Shown here piece by piece: positions 1 to 7,246 of a DNA stretch of 64,000 nucleotides. Position numbers and translations under genes: made by a program. The DNA comes from Prevotella sp. (GTDB lineage: Bacteria > Bacillota > Clostridia > Oscillospirales > Ruminococcaceae), in assembly GCA_023663025.1 (NCBI GenBank), contig JAMPIC010000006.1, forward strand, positions 1 to 64,000, given 5' to 3'. Below the pieces are notes generated by a model. It saw only the letters and a list, made by a program, of their open reading frames with translations, searched no databases and had not been told where the DNA came from. The first letter of the stretch is position 1. Each line of letters opens with the position of its first letter.

Positions 1-36
1 TCGCGTTTCTCACCTCCTGCTCCGTTTCGGACGAAT

Positions 37-154
37 GCGCCTGCGGGCGCGGGGAAGAGATTTCGCGCTCTGCGGAGCGCGACCAGGGGCTCTGCCCCGT
101 GGACCTCGCAGCCTTGAAAGGCTGGCGAACTTTTTAGCCGCGGCTTCGCCGCCG
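37..154. repeat. Dispersed hairpin repeat, copy A
   Basis: The 58 bases at 79-136 are identical to 17973-18030. The core holds two small hairpins (a GGGGC/GCCCC stem and a CAGCCTT/AAGGCTG stem). It is flanked by a 7-bp hairpin (64-70 with 75-81, loop TGCG) and by a 3' hairpin (140-144 with 148-152). Another TGCG-loop hairpin lies at 37-50. No coding frame is evident in bases 1-190. Confidence 0.85.
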
Positions 155-191
155 AATACTCTTTACTCGTTCTGTAAACAGCAATTTACAC

Positions 192-223
192 GTCCAATAA
201 AATAATCCCCGAAATTTCGGGGA
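192..223 (-). terminator. Rho-independent terminator of the MshEN-CheX gene
   Basis: An 18-base perfect palindrome at 206-223 is followed, on the minus strand, by a T-rich run (TTATTTTATT). It sits 6 bases past the stop codon of the minus-strand gene ending at 230. Confidence 0.8.
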
Positions 224-229
224 CTGATA

Positions 230-1108
230 TTACATCGAAATAATAAAATTAACCGTTCCAAACGAAAAACAAACCGGAATAACACAGGCGTTTTTAAGTT
301 CGGCTATATCAAAACGTTCGTAAAAACGCTGCGGTTCAAGCTCGACCTTTATTCCGTCGCTGCCTACAAGATTTTCCGCAAAAATACTGTTGTGAAGATT
401 GATGAATTCGCTTATACAGGTATGCGTATAGGCGTCCTCGGTATTGAGCCGCTTATTGGTGAAGCGGGAAGCAAACTCGATCATCGCGGAGGCGTCCGCG
501 TCAATTATCGTAACCGCTCTTATGCCGCCGTTCATTCGCTGAGCGGCACAGTCGGAAATAATCCCCATAAGCGCGTGAGCGTCCATAGGCGTGAAATCGC
601 TGCCGATAAAGCGTATGAGATTTTTGAAAAGCAGCGATACATATCCCGTCATATAGCTTGAACCGTTTATGGAATTGAAGTTATAAAAGTTCCTTACAAG
701 CCTTTGGGTGGAAACGTCGCTTTCCGCGTTGAGATCCGCGTCGGAAATACTGTTTTCGGTCTTGTAGGAATCAAGCGCCTGCTCAAACTGTGCGGTAGTC
801 ATATATCCGTTGTCCACAAGAGCCTGACCCAAAATAAGGTGTCCCGCAGGCTGGGTTTTAAGAAGCTTTTCCACATCTGCCCTGGAAACATATCCCATAT
901 CCACCATAACGTCGCCGATCCTTTTGTCAGCTCTTTTCTGCTCTTTGTGAGCCTTTTCTACTTGGACGGCTGTCATAAGCCCCGCGTTTATTGCAAGCAC
1001 GCCGAGCTGCGGACGGGCGGTTTTCATGGTCAGGAGCACTTCCGAAAGGTGTTCCGGAGAAACAAGCTGCCGATGAAGCAGATAATTGCCGAAAAACTGC
1101 GTAAACAT
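230..1108 (-). CDS. Four MshEN-like repeats fused to a CheX-like phosphatase domain
   Basis: Start at 1108 is chosen because AAAGGAGG lies 10 bases upstream; a longer frame has no such site. The product is 292 aa with no signal peptide or TM segment. Residues 5-115 form four repeats of about 29 residues with the pattern (L/I/F)G-x4-x5-(L/Y)(V/M)(S/T)-x4-(L/V/F), as in the MshEN domain, known from MshE-type ATPases as a c-di-GMP receptor. Residues 170-292 resemble CheX: E234 and N237 form E-x2-N, with P259 21 residues on, close to the CheC/CheX/FliY phosphatase signature. A c-di-GMP-responsive CheY-P phosphatase is inference. The repeats could instead be a protein-interaction module. It is monocistronic and divergent from an Hpt gene. 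Confidence 0.7.
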   Translation of the reverse strand: MFTQFFGNYLLHRQLVSPEHLSEVLLTMKTARPQLGVLAINAGLMTAVQVEKAHKEQKRADKRIGDVMVDMGYVSRADVEKLLKTQPAGHLILGQALVDNGYMTTAQFEQALDSYKTENSISDADLNAESDVSTQRLVRNFYNFNSINGSSYMTGYVSLLFKNLIRFIGSDFTPMDAHALMGIISDCAAQRMNGGIRAVTIIDADASAMIEFASRFTNKRLNTEDAYTHTCISEFINLHNSIFAENLVGSDGIKVELEPQRFYERFDIAELKNACVIPVCFSFGTVNFIISM

Positions 1109-1188
1109 AGCAAAAGCTCCTCCTTTGGTTTTCGGAACGGTCATGTCTGTAACATTCCGACGCGCAAGTTCACATTATTACAGATAAT

Positions 1189-1217
1189 ATTATACAATAA
1201 TTATAAGATTTTTTCAA
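1189..1217 (-). promoter_or_regulatory. Promoter of the MshEN-CheX gene
   Basis: On the minus strand TTGAAA (1212-1217) and TATAAT (1189-1194) are separated by 17 bases, about 80 bases upstream of the chosen start. Confidence 0.7.
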
Positions 1218-1350
1218 GATAATTTTGACATATTTTAAACACATTTTTAACGAATTTTTTTGTGCACATTGCCGATTGTTTTCCCGAAAGAAAATAAAGA
1301 AGTCCGCAAAGCCTTTTGAGGAACGGTTTTTACGCAATTTCGCAAAACTC

Positions 1351-1378
1351 TTGACAAGTGAAAATTTTTCTGTATAAT
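1351..1378 (+). promoter_or_regulatory. Promoter of the Hpt gene
   Basis: TTGACA (1351-1356) and TATAAT (1373-1378) with a 16-base spacer; both hexamers match the consensus. Confidence 0.8.
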
Positions 1379-1527
1379 TATAATCAAATAATATTGTGTA
1401 TCTGTTTTCCGTTTCGTACGGACACATTCTTTTTAAGCGGCAAATTTTTTGCTCCGCTTCGGGAAAAGCGAAGCCGCCGCACACTTTACCGGTATCTATT
1501 ACTATTCAGAAAAGAGGTACAGTAATT

Positions 1528-1893
1528 ATGGAACAATATGGCAGCAGTCTTTTTGCCGAACTCAAAAAGATCGGCGTCGAAGTTGACAGGACTATCTCGC
1601 GGTTCATGGACAATTCGGAGATATACGTTACTTTTTTGAAGCGTTTTCCCGACGAGGACAGAATCTCTCCCATCAAAGAGGCAATTTCGGAAAAGGATTT
1701 TGAAAAGCTGTCGCAGAGTGCGCACAAGCTGAAAGGCGTAACCGCAAATCTAGGAATGACCGGGCTTTCGGAAACCGCTCACAGCATCGAACTTAAAGCG
1801 AAGTCCAAAACCCTCGACGGTGCTGCCGAGGCTCTGGAGCTTGCCGAAAAGCTGAACGGAGACATCTGCCGTATCATAAAAGAGAATACATAA
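1528..1893 (+). CDS. Stand-alone histidine phosphotransfer (Hpt) domain protein
   Basis: The start ATG at 1528 follows AAAGAGG; an upstream in-frame extension has no site. The 121-aa product is a single helical Hpt domain. It carries the hallmark H-x-L-K-G motif (SAHKLKGVTANLG), whose His accepts a phosphoryl group from a response regulator or hybrid kinase. No kinase or receiver is attached. It has its own promoter and is divergent from the MshEN-CheX gene, so a link between a phosphorelay and the chemotaxis/c-di-GMP circuit is possible but inferred. Confidence 0.85.
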   Translation: MEQYGSSLFAELKKIGVEVDRTISRFMDNSEIYVTFLKRFPDEDRISPIKEAISEKDFEKLSQSAHKLKGVTANLGMTGLSETAHSIELKAKSKTLDGAAEALELAEKLNGDICRIIKENT

Positions 1894-1905
1894 TGCGGCG
1901 GAACG

Positions 1906-2490
1906 CTATATCTGCGCGTCTAAAGTAAGCCCGTATGAGGGCAGGAATTCCCGTATAAATTCCTCCGCTTCGGGCAGGTTCATTTCGTGTATCGCTTTCA
2001 GCGTGCTCTGTTCCGCATTGGCGAAGTCGGGGTTGCCCATGTTCCGCTCCTCTATGCACTTGATAAGGGCAGACAGCTTGTCCGCAGCTTTCACAAGCTG
2101 CCAAAGCTCGCTTTCCTCCTGAGTTTTTCCCATAAGCGGACGGTAATATTCCCGCAGGTCGTCGGGAAGATAGCTTATCAGCTTCTCTCCCGCGATCTCT
2201 TCCACAGCGCCGTATTGACGTTTTATTTCATTATTGTAGTACTTGACGGGCGTGGGCAGGTCTCCCGTGATTATCTCGGTAACGTCGTGGTACATGGCAA
2301 GCAGAGCGGCGCGTTCTGGGTTTACGTTTCCGCCGAAGCGGACGTTTCTGTAAAGCGCGAGGACATGGGCGATAAAAGCGGTTTCCAGACTGTGTTCGCT
2401 GATATTTTCGGTTACGGCGTTGCGCATGAGACCCCAGCGGTTGATGTATTTCATTCGAGAGATAAGCGCGAAAAAGTTTCTTTCTTTCAT
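1906..2490 (-). CDS. yfbR: 5'-deoxynucleotidase, YfbR family (HD domain)
   Basis: Hydrolyses deoxyribonucleoside 5'-monophosphates in the cytosol (dNTP pool control). Start at 2490 is supported by GGAGG 8 bases upstream. With it the 194-aa protein keeps the numbering of the E. coli enzyme: R18-W19 (deoxyribose selectivity), H33, H68-D69 (HD metal pair), E72 and D137 are all present, with the conserved GDLPTPVKYYN segment. It ends 12 bases from the convergent Hpt gene with no obvious terminator between. All active-site residues are intact. Confidence 0.95.
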   Translation of the reverse strand: MKERNFFALISRMKYINRWGLMRNAVTENISEHSLETAFIAHVLALYRNVRFGGNVNPERAALLAMYHDVTEIITGDLPTPVKYYNNEIKRQYGAVEEIAGEKLISYLPDDLREYYRPLMGKTQEESELWQLVKAADKLSALIKCIEERNMGNPDFANAEQSTLKAIHEMNLPEAEEFIREFLPSYGLTLDAQI

Positions 2491-2555
2491 GTTAAAATCC
2501 TCCATTTGCCGGGAGTGTAAATTGTTGTTTAGCGGCGAAACGTTTTGACACCGAC

Positions 2556-2710
2556 GTAGGGCGGGGGCTTGCTCCCGCCTAAATAGGTTTGCGGTAAAAT
2601 ACTGTAGGGGACGGGTTTCCCGTCCCGCTGGTTATGTGACCTGCGGGCGGGGAGACCCCGCCCCTACGAACATCGTTGCAGAAACAGGCGGGAACAAGCC
2701 CCCGCCCTAC
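2556..2710. repeat. Modular GTAGGG inverted-repeat cluster
   Basis: Four modules of about 24 bases, each beginning GTAGGG and each itself a hairpin: two forward (2556-2579, 2604-about 2627) and two reverse (about 2643-2666, 2687-2710). The outer pair is an inverted repeat with one mismatch in 24. Two related shorter modules lie at 28477-28508. No gene lies in 2491-2750. Confidence 0.8.
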
Positions 2711-2750
2711 AGTTGCCGAAAAATTGTACGTTAAATTACAATTTATCGTC

Positions 2751-3791
2751 TCATTCCGAAAGCTCGATACTGTCCGCGTCCGCGTCGGCAAAATCGCCGT
2801 CATTGGAAAATTCATACTCGGCATAACCGTCGCTTTCCTCGGCGGCATCATAGTAATCCAATTCGTCCATATTCAGCGCGGAGGTATCAAGACCGTCCAT
2901 ATCTCCCGTGACAACGGCGGTAACTTCCTCGCGCGGCTTCGGTTCGGGTTTGGGTTCTTCTGCTTTTTTCTCGGCGGGAGACGTTTTTCTCTCGGGTCTC
3001 GCAAAAAATTCGTCGGGCTGAACGGGCTGCGGGATATCGGGTACAGGCGATGAGGGTCTGACGTTTTCCGCAAAGCCGTTTTCCGAAGCTTCGGGAACAT
3101 TCGCCGGCGGGGCGCTGTAAGACGCGTCCGCATATGAAACGCGGGCAGGTCTCGTTTTCTTATAGAATATCACTCCCACCGCCACAAACGCAGCAATAAT
3201 TATCAGACCAATGACAAGGCTGATGTACGGCGCGTTAAGATTGCGGTAAACAACGAACTCGTAAGGTACAACATGCCGCTCCGCCTCGGACGCGCTGCCG
3301 TACCATTCGTTTTCCGTAAACCATTCGGTGAGAAACGGCATAAGATCGCTGTCCATTTTCTTGACCCGCGCGACAATGTACATTTCGGTAAAATCAAAGT
3401 CGGTATGACCGCTCATGTACTCCCATGTGTCCTTGGCTACTCTGTAAAGACGCTTTCTGTCGTCTGTGTTTCCTGCGGAAATCGTGACGAAAAGCTCTTT
3501 TTCGGCGTCCGCTTCGTTGATAAGCGGCATAATGAAGTATTCCTCCGATATCCTTGACGATGTTTCTATTCCGAGAGTGCTTTCCGTAGTGGTTTCGCTT
3601 GCGTAGCTGTCGAGAATGTTTTCCACATACCCCTGAACGAAGCCGCCTTTTTCAATGTCGGCCATGCTGTCGTAATTGAAATCGGGAACGTAGCCGTTGA
3701 GCTTGATTATATCAGCCGCTCCTTGGACGGTAAGAACAACGCCCAGCACAAAAAGAACGATCAGCACTATCGCGATTCTGATTTTGTTCAT
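2751..3791 (-). CDS. Two-TM membrane protein with acidic cytoplasmic tail, function unknown
   Basis: 346 aa. A signal-anchor TM spans residues 5-27 and a second TM about 190-212. Between them lies an extracytoplasmic domain of about 165 residues. After the second TM comes a basic KKTRPAR stop, then a long Pro/Glu/Lys-rich stretch and a very acidic, Tyr/Asp-rich C terminus, probably disordered in the cytosol. I do not recognise the outer domain. It has its own promoter (3847-3875) and is divergent from the ylxM-ffh operon. Only topology can be asserted. Confidence 0.75.
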   Translation of the reverse strand: MNKIRIAIVLIVLFVLGVVLTVQGAADIIKLNGYVPDFNYDSMADIEKGGFVQGYVENILDSYASETTTESTLGIETSSRISEEYFIMPLINEADAEKELFVTISAGNTDDRKRLYRVAKDTWEYMSGHTDFDFTEMYIVARVKKMDSDLMPFLTEWFTENEWYGSASEAERHVVPYEFVVYRNLNAPYISLVIGLIIIAAFVAVGVIFYKKTRPARVSYADASYSAPPANVPEASENGFAENVRPSSPVPDIPQPVQPDEFFARPERKTSPAEKKAEEPKPEPKPREEVTAVVTGDMDGLDTSALNMDELDYYDAAEESDGYAEYEFSNDGDFADADADSIELSE

Positions 3792-3846
3792 AGTATTTAC
3801 CCCCTTGATTTGTCACGATACGTTAAACGTTTTCGGACATAAATAA

Positions 3847-3875
3847 ATTTTAGCATACCGGGATATATCTGTCAA
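3847..3875 (-). promoter_or_regulatory. Promoter of the two-TM protein gene
   Basis: Minus strand: TTGACA (3870-3875), 17-base spacer, TAAAAT (3847-3852), about 55 bases upstream of the start codon. Confidence 0.75.
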
Positions 3876-3954
3876 GTGTTTTTTGCTCCGGCGGCAAACA
3901 GCCGGAGGAACACGGCGAAAATTCCTGTATTTTGAAAATTTACAATTTACCCCC

Positions 3955-3983
3955 TTGACAAACGGAGCGGATTGTAGTATAAT
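3955..3983 (+). promoter_or_regulatory. Promoter of the ylxM-ffh operon
   Basis: TTGACA (3955-3960), 17-base spacer, TATAAT (3978-3983): a full consensus sigma-A promoter. It gives a leader of about 95 bases before ylxM. Confidence 0.85.
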
Positions 3984-4086
3984 ATGTAAAGTGATTTTGC
4001 TTTACAACTATATGTAGTCAAACGGCTGCAAGTCTGCGCACTTTAAGCACATAATGTACGGATCAAAGGAGGAAACGGATTCGCAT

Positions 4087-4461
4087 ATGAACAGCGAGAA
4101 AAATCTGCGGGTGGCGATCCTGCTTGATTATTACGCTCCCATGCTCACCGATAAGCAGCGGGACGTTATCGATCTGTACTACAACGAGGATCTGTCCCTG
4201 TCGGAAATAGCCGAGCACGAAGCTATCACCCGCCAGGGAGTACGCGACAGCATAAAGCGCGGCGAGCAGACCCTCTTTGATATGGAAGATAAATTTCATC
4301 TCGCCGAACGTTCGGAAAAATATTCCGAACTGACGGAACAGGTTCTGGCTATCGCGAAGGACATAAAGTCCGAATGCTCCTACGGCGGGAACGTCAAGGC
4401 GGCGGCAAAGCTTGCCGACGTTTTGCTTCGGCTCGCCGAGGAAAACAGGGATTTATTCTGA
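4087..4461 (+). CDS. ylxM: YlxM-family helix-turn-helix protein, SRP-associated
   Basis: 124 aa. It resembles sigma-70 region 4: an HTH at about residues 20-60 (LTDKQRDVIDLYYNEDLSLS then IAEHEAITRQGVRDSIKR). YlxM proteins are encoded next to ffh and act with the SRP pathway; the exact role is debated. The start is slightly uncertain: AAAGGAGG lies 14 bases upstream of ATG 4087, while an ATG at 4054 has no site. First gene of the operon, 68 bases before ffh. Confidence 0.9.
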   Translation: MNSEKNLRVAILLDYYAPMLTDKQRDVIDLYYNEDLSLSEIAEHEAITRQGVRDSIKRGEQTLFDMEDKFHLAERSEKYSELTEQVLAIAKDIKSECSYGGNVKAAAKLADVLLRLAEENRDLF

Positions 4462-4529
4462 CAGAGGCAGGAAATCAAGAAGCAAGAGACGGGAGACGTT
4501 CTTGAAAATTTTGGGAAAGTGTGGTTTTT

Positions 4530-5885
4530 ATGGCGTTCGAGGGTCTGTCCGAAAAATTAAACGGCGTTTTCAAACGCCTTAAAAGCAGAGGTAAGCTTAC
4601 CGAAGCCGACGTAAAGGAAGCTATGCGCGAGGTGCGTATGGCTCTGCTCGAAGCGGACGTAAGCTATAAAGTGGTCAAGGACTTCGTGGCTAAAGTCTCG
4701 GAGCGCGCCGTGGGCGAGGACGTGCTGAAAAGCCTTACCCCCGGTCAGCAGGTCATCAAGATAGTAAACGAGGAGCTTATCGCTCTTATGGGCGACAGCA
4801 ACGCGAAAGTGAATTTCCCCTCGAAGCCGCCCTGCATAATTATGATGTGCGGCTTGCAGGGTTCGGGAAAGACCACCCATGCGGCTAAGCTTGCCAAGTT
4901 TTTCAAGGAGCAGGGCAAGCGTCCGCTGCTGGCAGCCTGCGACGTGTACCGTCCCGCGGCTATAAGCCAGCTTCAAGTGGTGGGCGAAAAGGCGGGGGTC
5001 AAGGTCTTTGAAATGGGACAGATAAACCCCGTCACCATAGCGAGAGAAGCCGTCAAGCACGCCAAGGATTACGGCAACGACCTTGTTATCCTTGACACGG
5101 CGGGACGTCTCCATATAGACGAACAGCTGATGGACGAGCTGAAAACCATAAAGTCCGAGACCGAGCCAAACGAGATCATGCTTGTGGTGGACGCCATGAC
5201 GGGTCAGGACGCGGTAAACGTTGCCAAAGCTTTCGACGACGCGCTGGGCATCGACAGCGTGCTGATGTCCAAGCTTGACTCCGATACAAGGGGCGGCGCG
5301 GCGCTGTCGGTACTGGCGGTGACGGGCAAGCCTATCAAGTTTGTGGGTACGGGCGAAAAGCTGGGGGATTTCGAGCAGTTCCACCCGGAGCGAATGGCTT
5401 CGAGAATACTGGGAATGGGCGATATGCTGACTCTGATAGAGCGGGCGCAGTCCACCTTTGACGAGGAAAACTCGAAAAAGCTGTCCGAAAGGCTGAAAGA
5501 GAACAGCTTCGATATGACCGACCTGCTTGATCAAATGAAGCAGATACGGAAAATGGGTCCCCTTAAACAGATTATAGGAATGCTCCCCGGCGTGGGAGAC
5601 AAAATAAACGACGCGGACATCGACGACAGTCAGCTGGGCAGAGTGGAGGCTATCATACTGTCCATGACCCCCGCGGAGAGAGCCAAGCCGTCCATAATCG
5701 ATCCCAAGCGCAAGCGCAGGATCGCGGCGGGCAGCGGGAACTCCGTGGCGGACGTGAACAGGCTTCTGCGGCAGTTTGAGGAAATGCAGAAGATGATGAA
5801 GCAGTTCGGCGTTATGGGCAGAAACGGCAAGGGCAAGAAAAACAAGCTCCGGCTTCCGCCCGGAATGATGCCGCCCATGAGATAA
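4530..5885 (+). CDS. ffh: Signal recognition particle GTPase Ffh
   Basis: 451 aa, normal for the family. N-terminal four-helix bundle (about 1-85), then the NG GTPase domain with P-loop GLQGSGKTT, DTAGRLHID, and TKLD-type SKLDSDTRGGAAL, then the Met-rich M domain (about 325-451) ending in a basic Met/Pro tail. It binds 4.5S RNA and signal sequences and docks with FtsY at the membrane. ATG 4530 gives the usual MAFEGLSEKL start; an in-frame GTG three codons upstream is possible. Confidence 0.98.
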   Translation: MAFEGLSEKLNGVFKRLKSRGKLTEADVKEAMREVRMALLEADVSYKVVKDFVAKVSERAVGEDVLKSLTPGQQVIKIVNEELIALMGDSNAKVNFPSKPPCIIMMCGLQGSGKTTHAAKLAKFFKEQGKRPLLAACDVYRPAAISQLQVVGEKAGVKVFEMGQINPVTIAREAVKHAKDYGNDLVILDTAGRLHIDEQLMDELKTIKSETEPNEIMLVVDAMTGQDAVNVAKAFDDALGIDSVLMSKLDSDTRGGAALSVLAVTGKPIKFVGTGEKLGDFEQFHPERMASRILGMGDMLTLIERAQSTFDEENSKKLSERLKENSFDMTDLLDQMKQIRKMGPLKQIIGMLPGVGDKINDADIDDSQLGRVEAIILSMTPAERAKPSIIDPKRKRRIAAGSGNSVADVNRLLRQFEEMQKMMKQFGVMGRNGKGKKNKLRLPPGMMPPMR

Positions 5886-5888
5886 GGT

Positions 5889-6104
5889 ATGGATATTTTT
5901 TACTTTATCCTTTTCGGCGCGGCGGGAGCGTTCTGTCTTGCGGCGGCGGTCAAAGACTGGAAATGGTTTATCGACTACTGGTCGTACCGAAACGGTATGC
6001 CGAGACAGCGGCTGAAAAACAGGAACGTCCTGCGGTTTCTTATCGGGGCGGCGGGGGGTCTGCTGATGGCTTTCGGGACGGCGGTGCTGGTCGGGTGGCT
6101 GTAA
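5889..6104 (+). CDS. Small two-TM protein resembling Imm17-type immunity proteins
   Basis: 71 aa, starting 3 bases after ffh. TM1 is about residues 3-20 and TM2 about 48-70, with a short basic loop holding D-W-x-W-F and R-N-V-L-R-F motifs. Length, spacing and the W-x-W-F motif recall the Imm17 family of putative toxin immunity proteins. The similarity is weak and no toxin gene is adjacent, so a housekeeping small membrane protein is equally possible. Tight spacing suggests translation coupled to ffh. Confidence 0.5.
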   Translation: MDIFYFILFGAAGAFCLAAAVKDWKWFIDYWSYRNGMPRQRLKNRNVLRFLIGAAGGLLMAFGTAVLVGWL

Positions 6105-6117
6105 ACGGAGTGAAAAT

Positions 6118-6360
6118 ATGAATTTTTTGTGGACATCGCTGGTGGCTTTGGCAATAGTAACAATGGTTCAGCCGCTCATATATATGTTTGGTGAACGGTG
6201 GTACAGAAAAAATCCCGAGGCGGAAAAAGAAAAGAGTTTTGAAATGCTTGAGGCTTTTTTCAGCCGCAAATACATGAAATTCGGCTTTCTCGCCGCAAGC
6301 GTTATATTTTGGATCGCGGCGGCAATTGTCTTTAAAATGTACATTTCGCCAACGCTTTGA
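6118..6360 (+). CDS. Small two-TM protein, function unknown
   Basis: 80 aa, 13 bases after the preceding small membrane gene. TM1 is about residues 4-24 and TM2 about 54-76. The charged loop (RWYRKNPEAEKEKSFEMLEA, then FFSRKYMK) should face the cytosol. I do not recognise a family. It may form a unit with the preceding two-TM protein, since both sit in the same gap between ffh and rpsP. Confidence 0.6.
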   Translation: MNFLWTSLVALAIVTMVQPLIYMFGERWYRKNPEAEKEKSFEMLEAFFSRKYMKFGFLAASVIFWIAAAIVFKMYISPTL

Positions 6361-6379
6361 CTTTGAAAGGAGAAGTCCT

Positions 6380-6703
6380 GTGAAGAAGATTTTAACAATT
6401 TTAACAATATTTGCCTTGACCGTGGGTACGGCGGGAATAACGGTTTCCGCACACTGCGGACGTTACCGCTCGCACCGCGGCGACTGTACGGAAAAAATTT
6501 CCTACTGCTGTGAAAAGGACTGCACCTTTACGGACAGCGACGGAGACGGATACTGCGACGAGTGCGGAAACAAGGGTTACTTCTGCGAAAAAGGCTGTAC
6601 CTTTACAGATGACGACAATGACGGAATTTGCGACAGCTGTGGCACAAAAGCCGTGTGCAGCGTCAAACCGAAGGCAAAGTCCAAAGGACATTGCCACCAT
6701 TAA
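6380..6703 (+). CDS. Secreted Cys-rich protein with two DxDxDGxCDxCG repeats
   Basis: GTG start at 6380 behind AAAGGAG; 107 aa. Signal peptide residues 1-24 (KKILTILTIFALTVGTAG, cleavage after VSA). The mature part has two copies of the pattern C-C/E-x2-C-T-F-T-D-(S/D)-D-x-D-G-x-C-D-x-C-G about 30 residues apart. Each combines a calcium-loop-like Asp cluster, as in thrombospondin type 3 and dockerin loops, with four Cys. The C terminus is basic and His-rich (GHCHH). Metal binding at the cell surface is inferred. I cannot assign a family. Confidence 0.65.
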   Translation: MKKILTILTIFALTVGTAGITVSAHCGRYRSHRGDCTEKISYCCEKDCTFTDSDGDGYCDECGNKGYFCEKGCTFTDDDNDGICDSCGTKAVCSVKPKAKSKGHCHH

Positions 6704-6809
6704 CAGGTTCACTACGCGAAAGCGTTCTGATAAAAAGAGAGCGGGAGCGGTACAAATTTCTACCCTCTACCCTCTAATTTCTATCTTCTGACAGGAGGTG
6801 ACTATTGCA
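6704..6809 (+). other. Short spacer with polypyrimidine CTCTA run
   Basis: 106 bases between the Cys-rich gene and rpsP. A polypyrimidine stretch near 6760-6790 repeats TCTAC/CCTCTA units and recalls, on the opposite strand, 24258-24296. A GGAGGTG ribosome binding site for rpsP ends it. Confidence 0.5.
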
Positions 6810-7052
6810 ATGGCGGTAAAGATCAGACTCAGAAGAATGGGCGCTAAAAAAGCTCCTTTCTACAGAATAGTTGTGGCTGATTCCAGATATCCCAGAGACG
6901 GCAGATTTATCGAGGAGATCGGCTACTATGACTCCAAGACCGAACCCTCGACCGTAAAGATCGACGCGGAAAAAGCCAAAAAATGGATGGCTAACGGCGC
7001 GCAGCCTACGGAAACGGTTAAGAAGCTTTTCGAGAAAAACGGCGTGCTTTAA
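6810..7052 (+). CDS. rpsP: Ribosomal protein bS16
   Basis: 80 aa, a complete S16: MAVKIRLRRMGAKKAPFYRI, then VVADSRYPRDGRFIEEIGYYD. It binds 16S rRNA in the body of the 30S subunit and is needed for assembly. ATG 6810 follows GGAGGTG at 7-8 bases. In Firmicutes rpsP usually follows ffh directly; here three small genes intervene. The stop codon abuts a 104-bp palindromic element. Confidence 0.98.
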   Translation: MAVKIRLRRMGAKKAPFYRIVVADSRYPRDGRFIEEIGYYDSKTEPSTVKIDAEKAKKWMANGAQPTETVKKLFEKNGVL

Positions 7053-7156
7053 TACTAATCCCTTATTGAATTATGTGCAATCTCCCGCCGCAGAACCGCA
7101 TACGCCAAAGCTTGCTGCGGCGATTTCTTGCTCATAATTCTAATAAGGGATTAGTA
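7053..7156. repeat. 104-bp MITE-like palindromic element
   Basis: Left arm 7053-7075 and right arm 7133-7156 are inverted repeats differing by one inserted base (TACTAATCCC at each end). An inner stem pairs 7086-7093 with 7115-7122. The element begins directly after the rpsP stop codon. No ORF inside. It could be a non-autonomous mobile element or an RNA hairpin within the operon transcript. Confidence 0.75.
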
Positions 7157-7246
7157 TAAGACCGTTTCTCAAAAAACAGTTAAGAGGATATGGGCGGGGG
7201 CGGACGCCTCCTGCCTCAGGTTCTCTTCATCATTGGGAGTGTTTTT

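Larger units (their letters stand above)
1109..1527. other. Intergenic region with divergent promoters and Hpt leader
   Basis: About 420 bases without a convincing gene, AT-rich between 1170 and 1400. It holds the two divergent promoters listed separately. The plus transcript would have a leader of about 140 bases containing two overlapping GC stems (near 1435-1485). I do not recognise a riboswitch class in it. Confidence 0.6.

Noticed and set aside
1385..1527. Possible riboswitch in the Hpt leader
   Set aside because: Only two simple overlapping stems; no known consensus, and the gene is not a typical riboswitch target.
2556..2710. Possible CRISPR or tRNA-like structure
   Set aside because: The modules are palindromic, in both orientations and without uniform spacers; no cloverleaf can be drawn.
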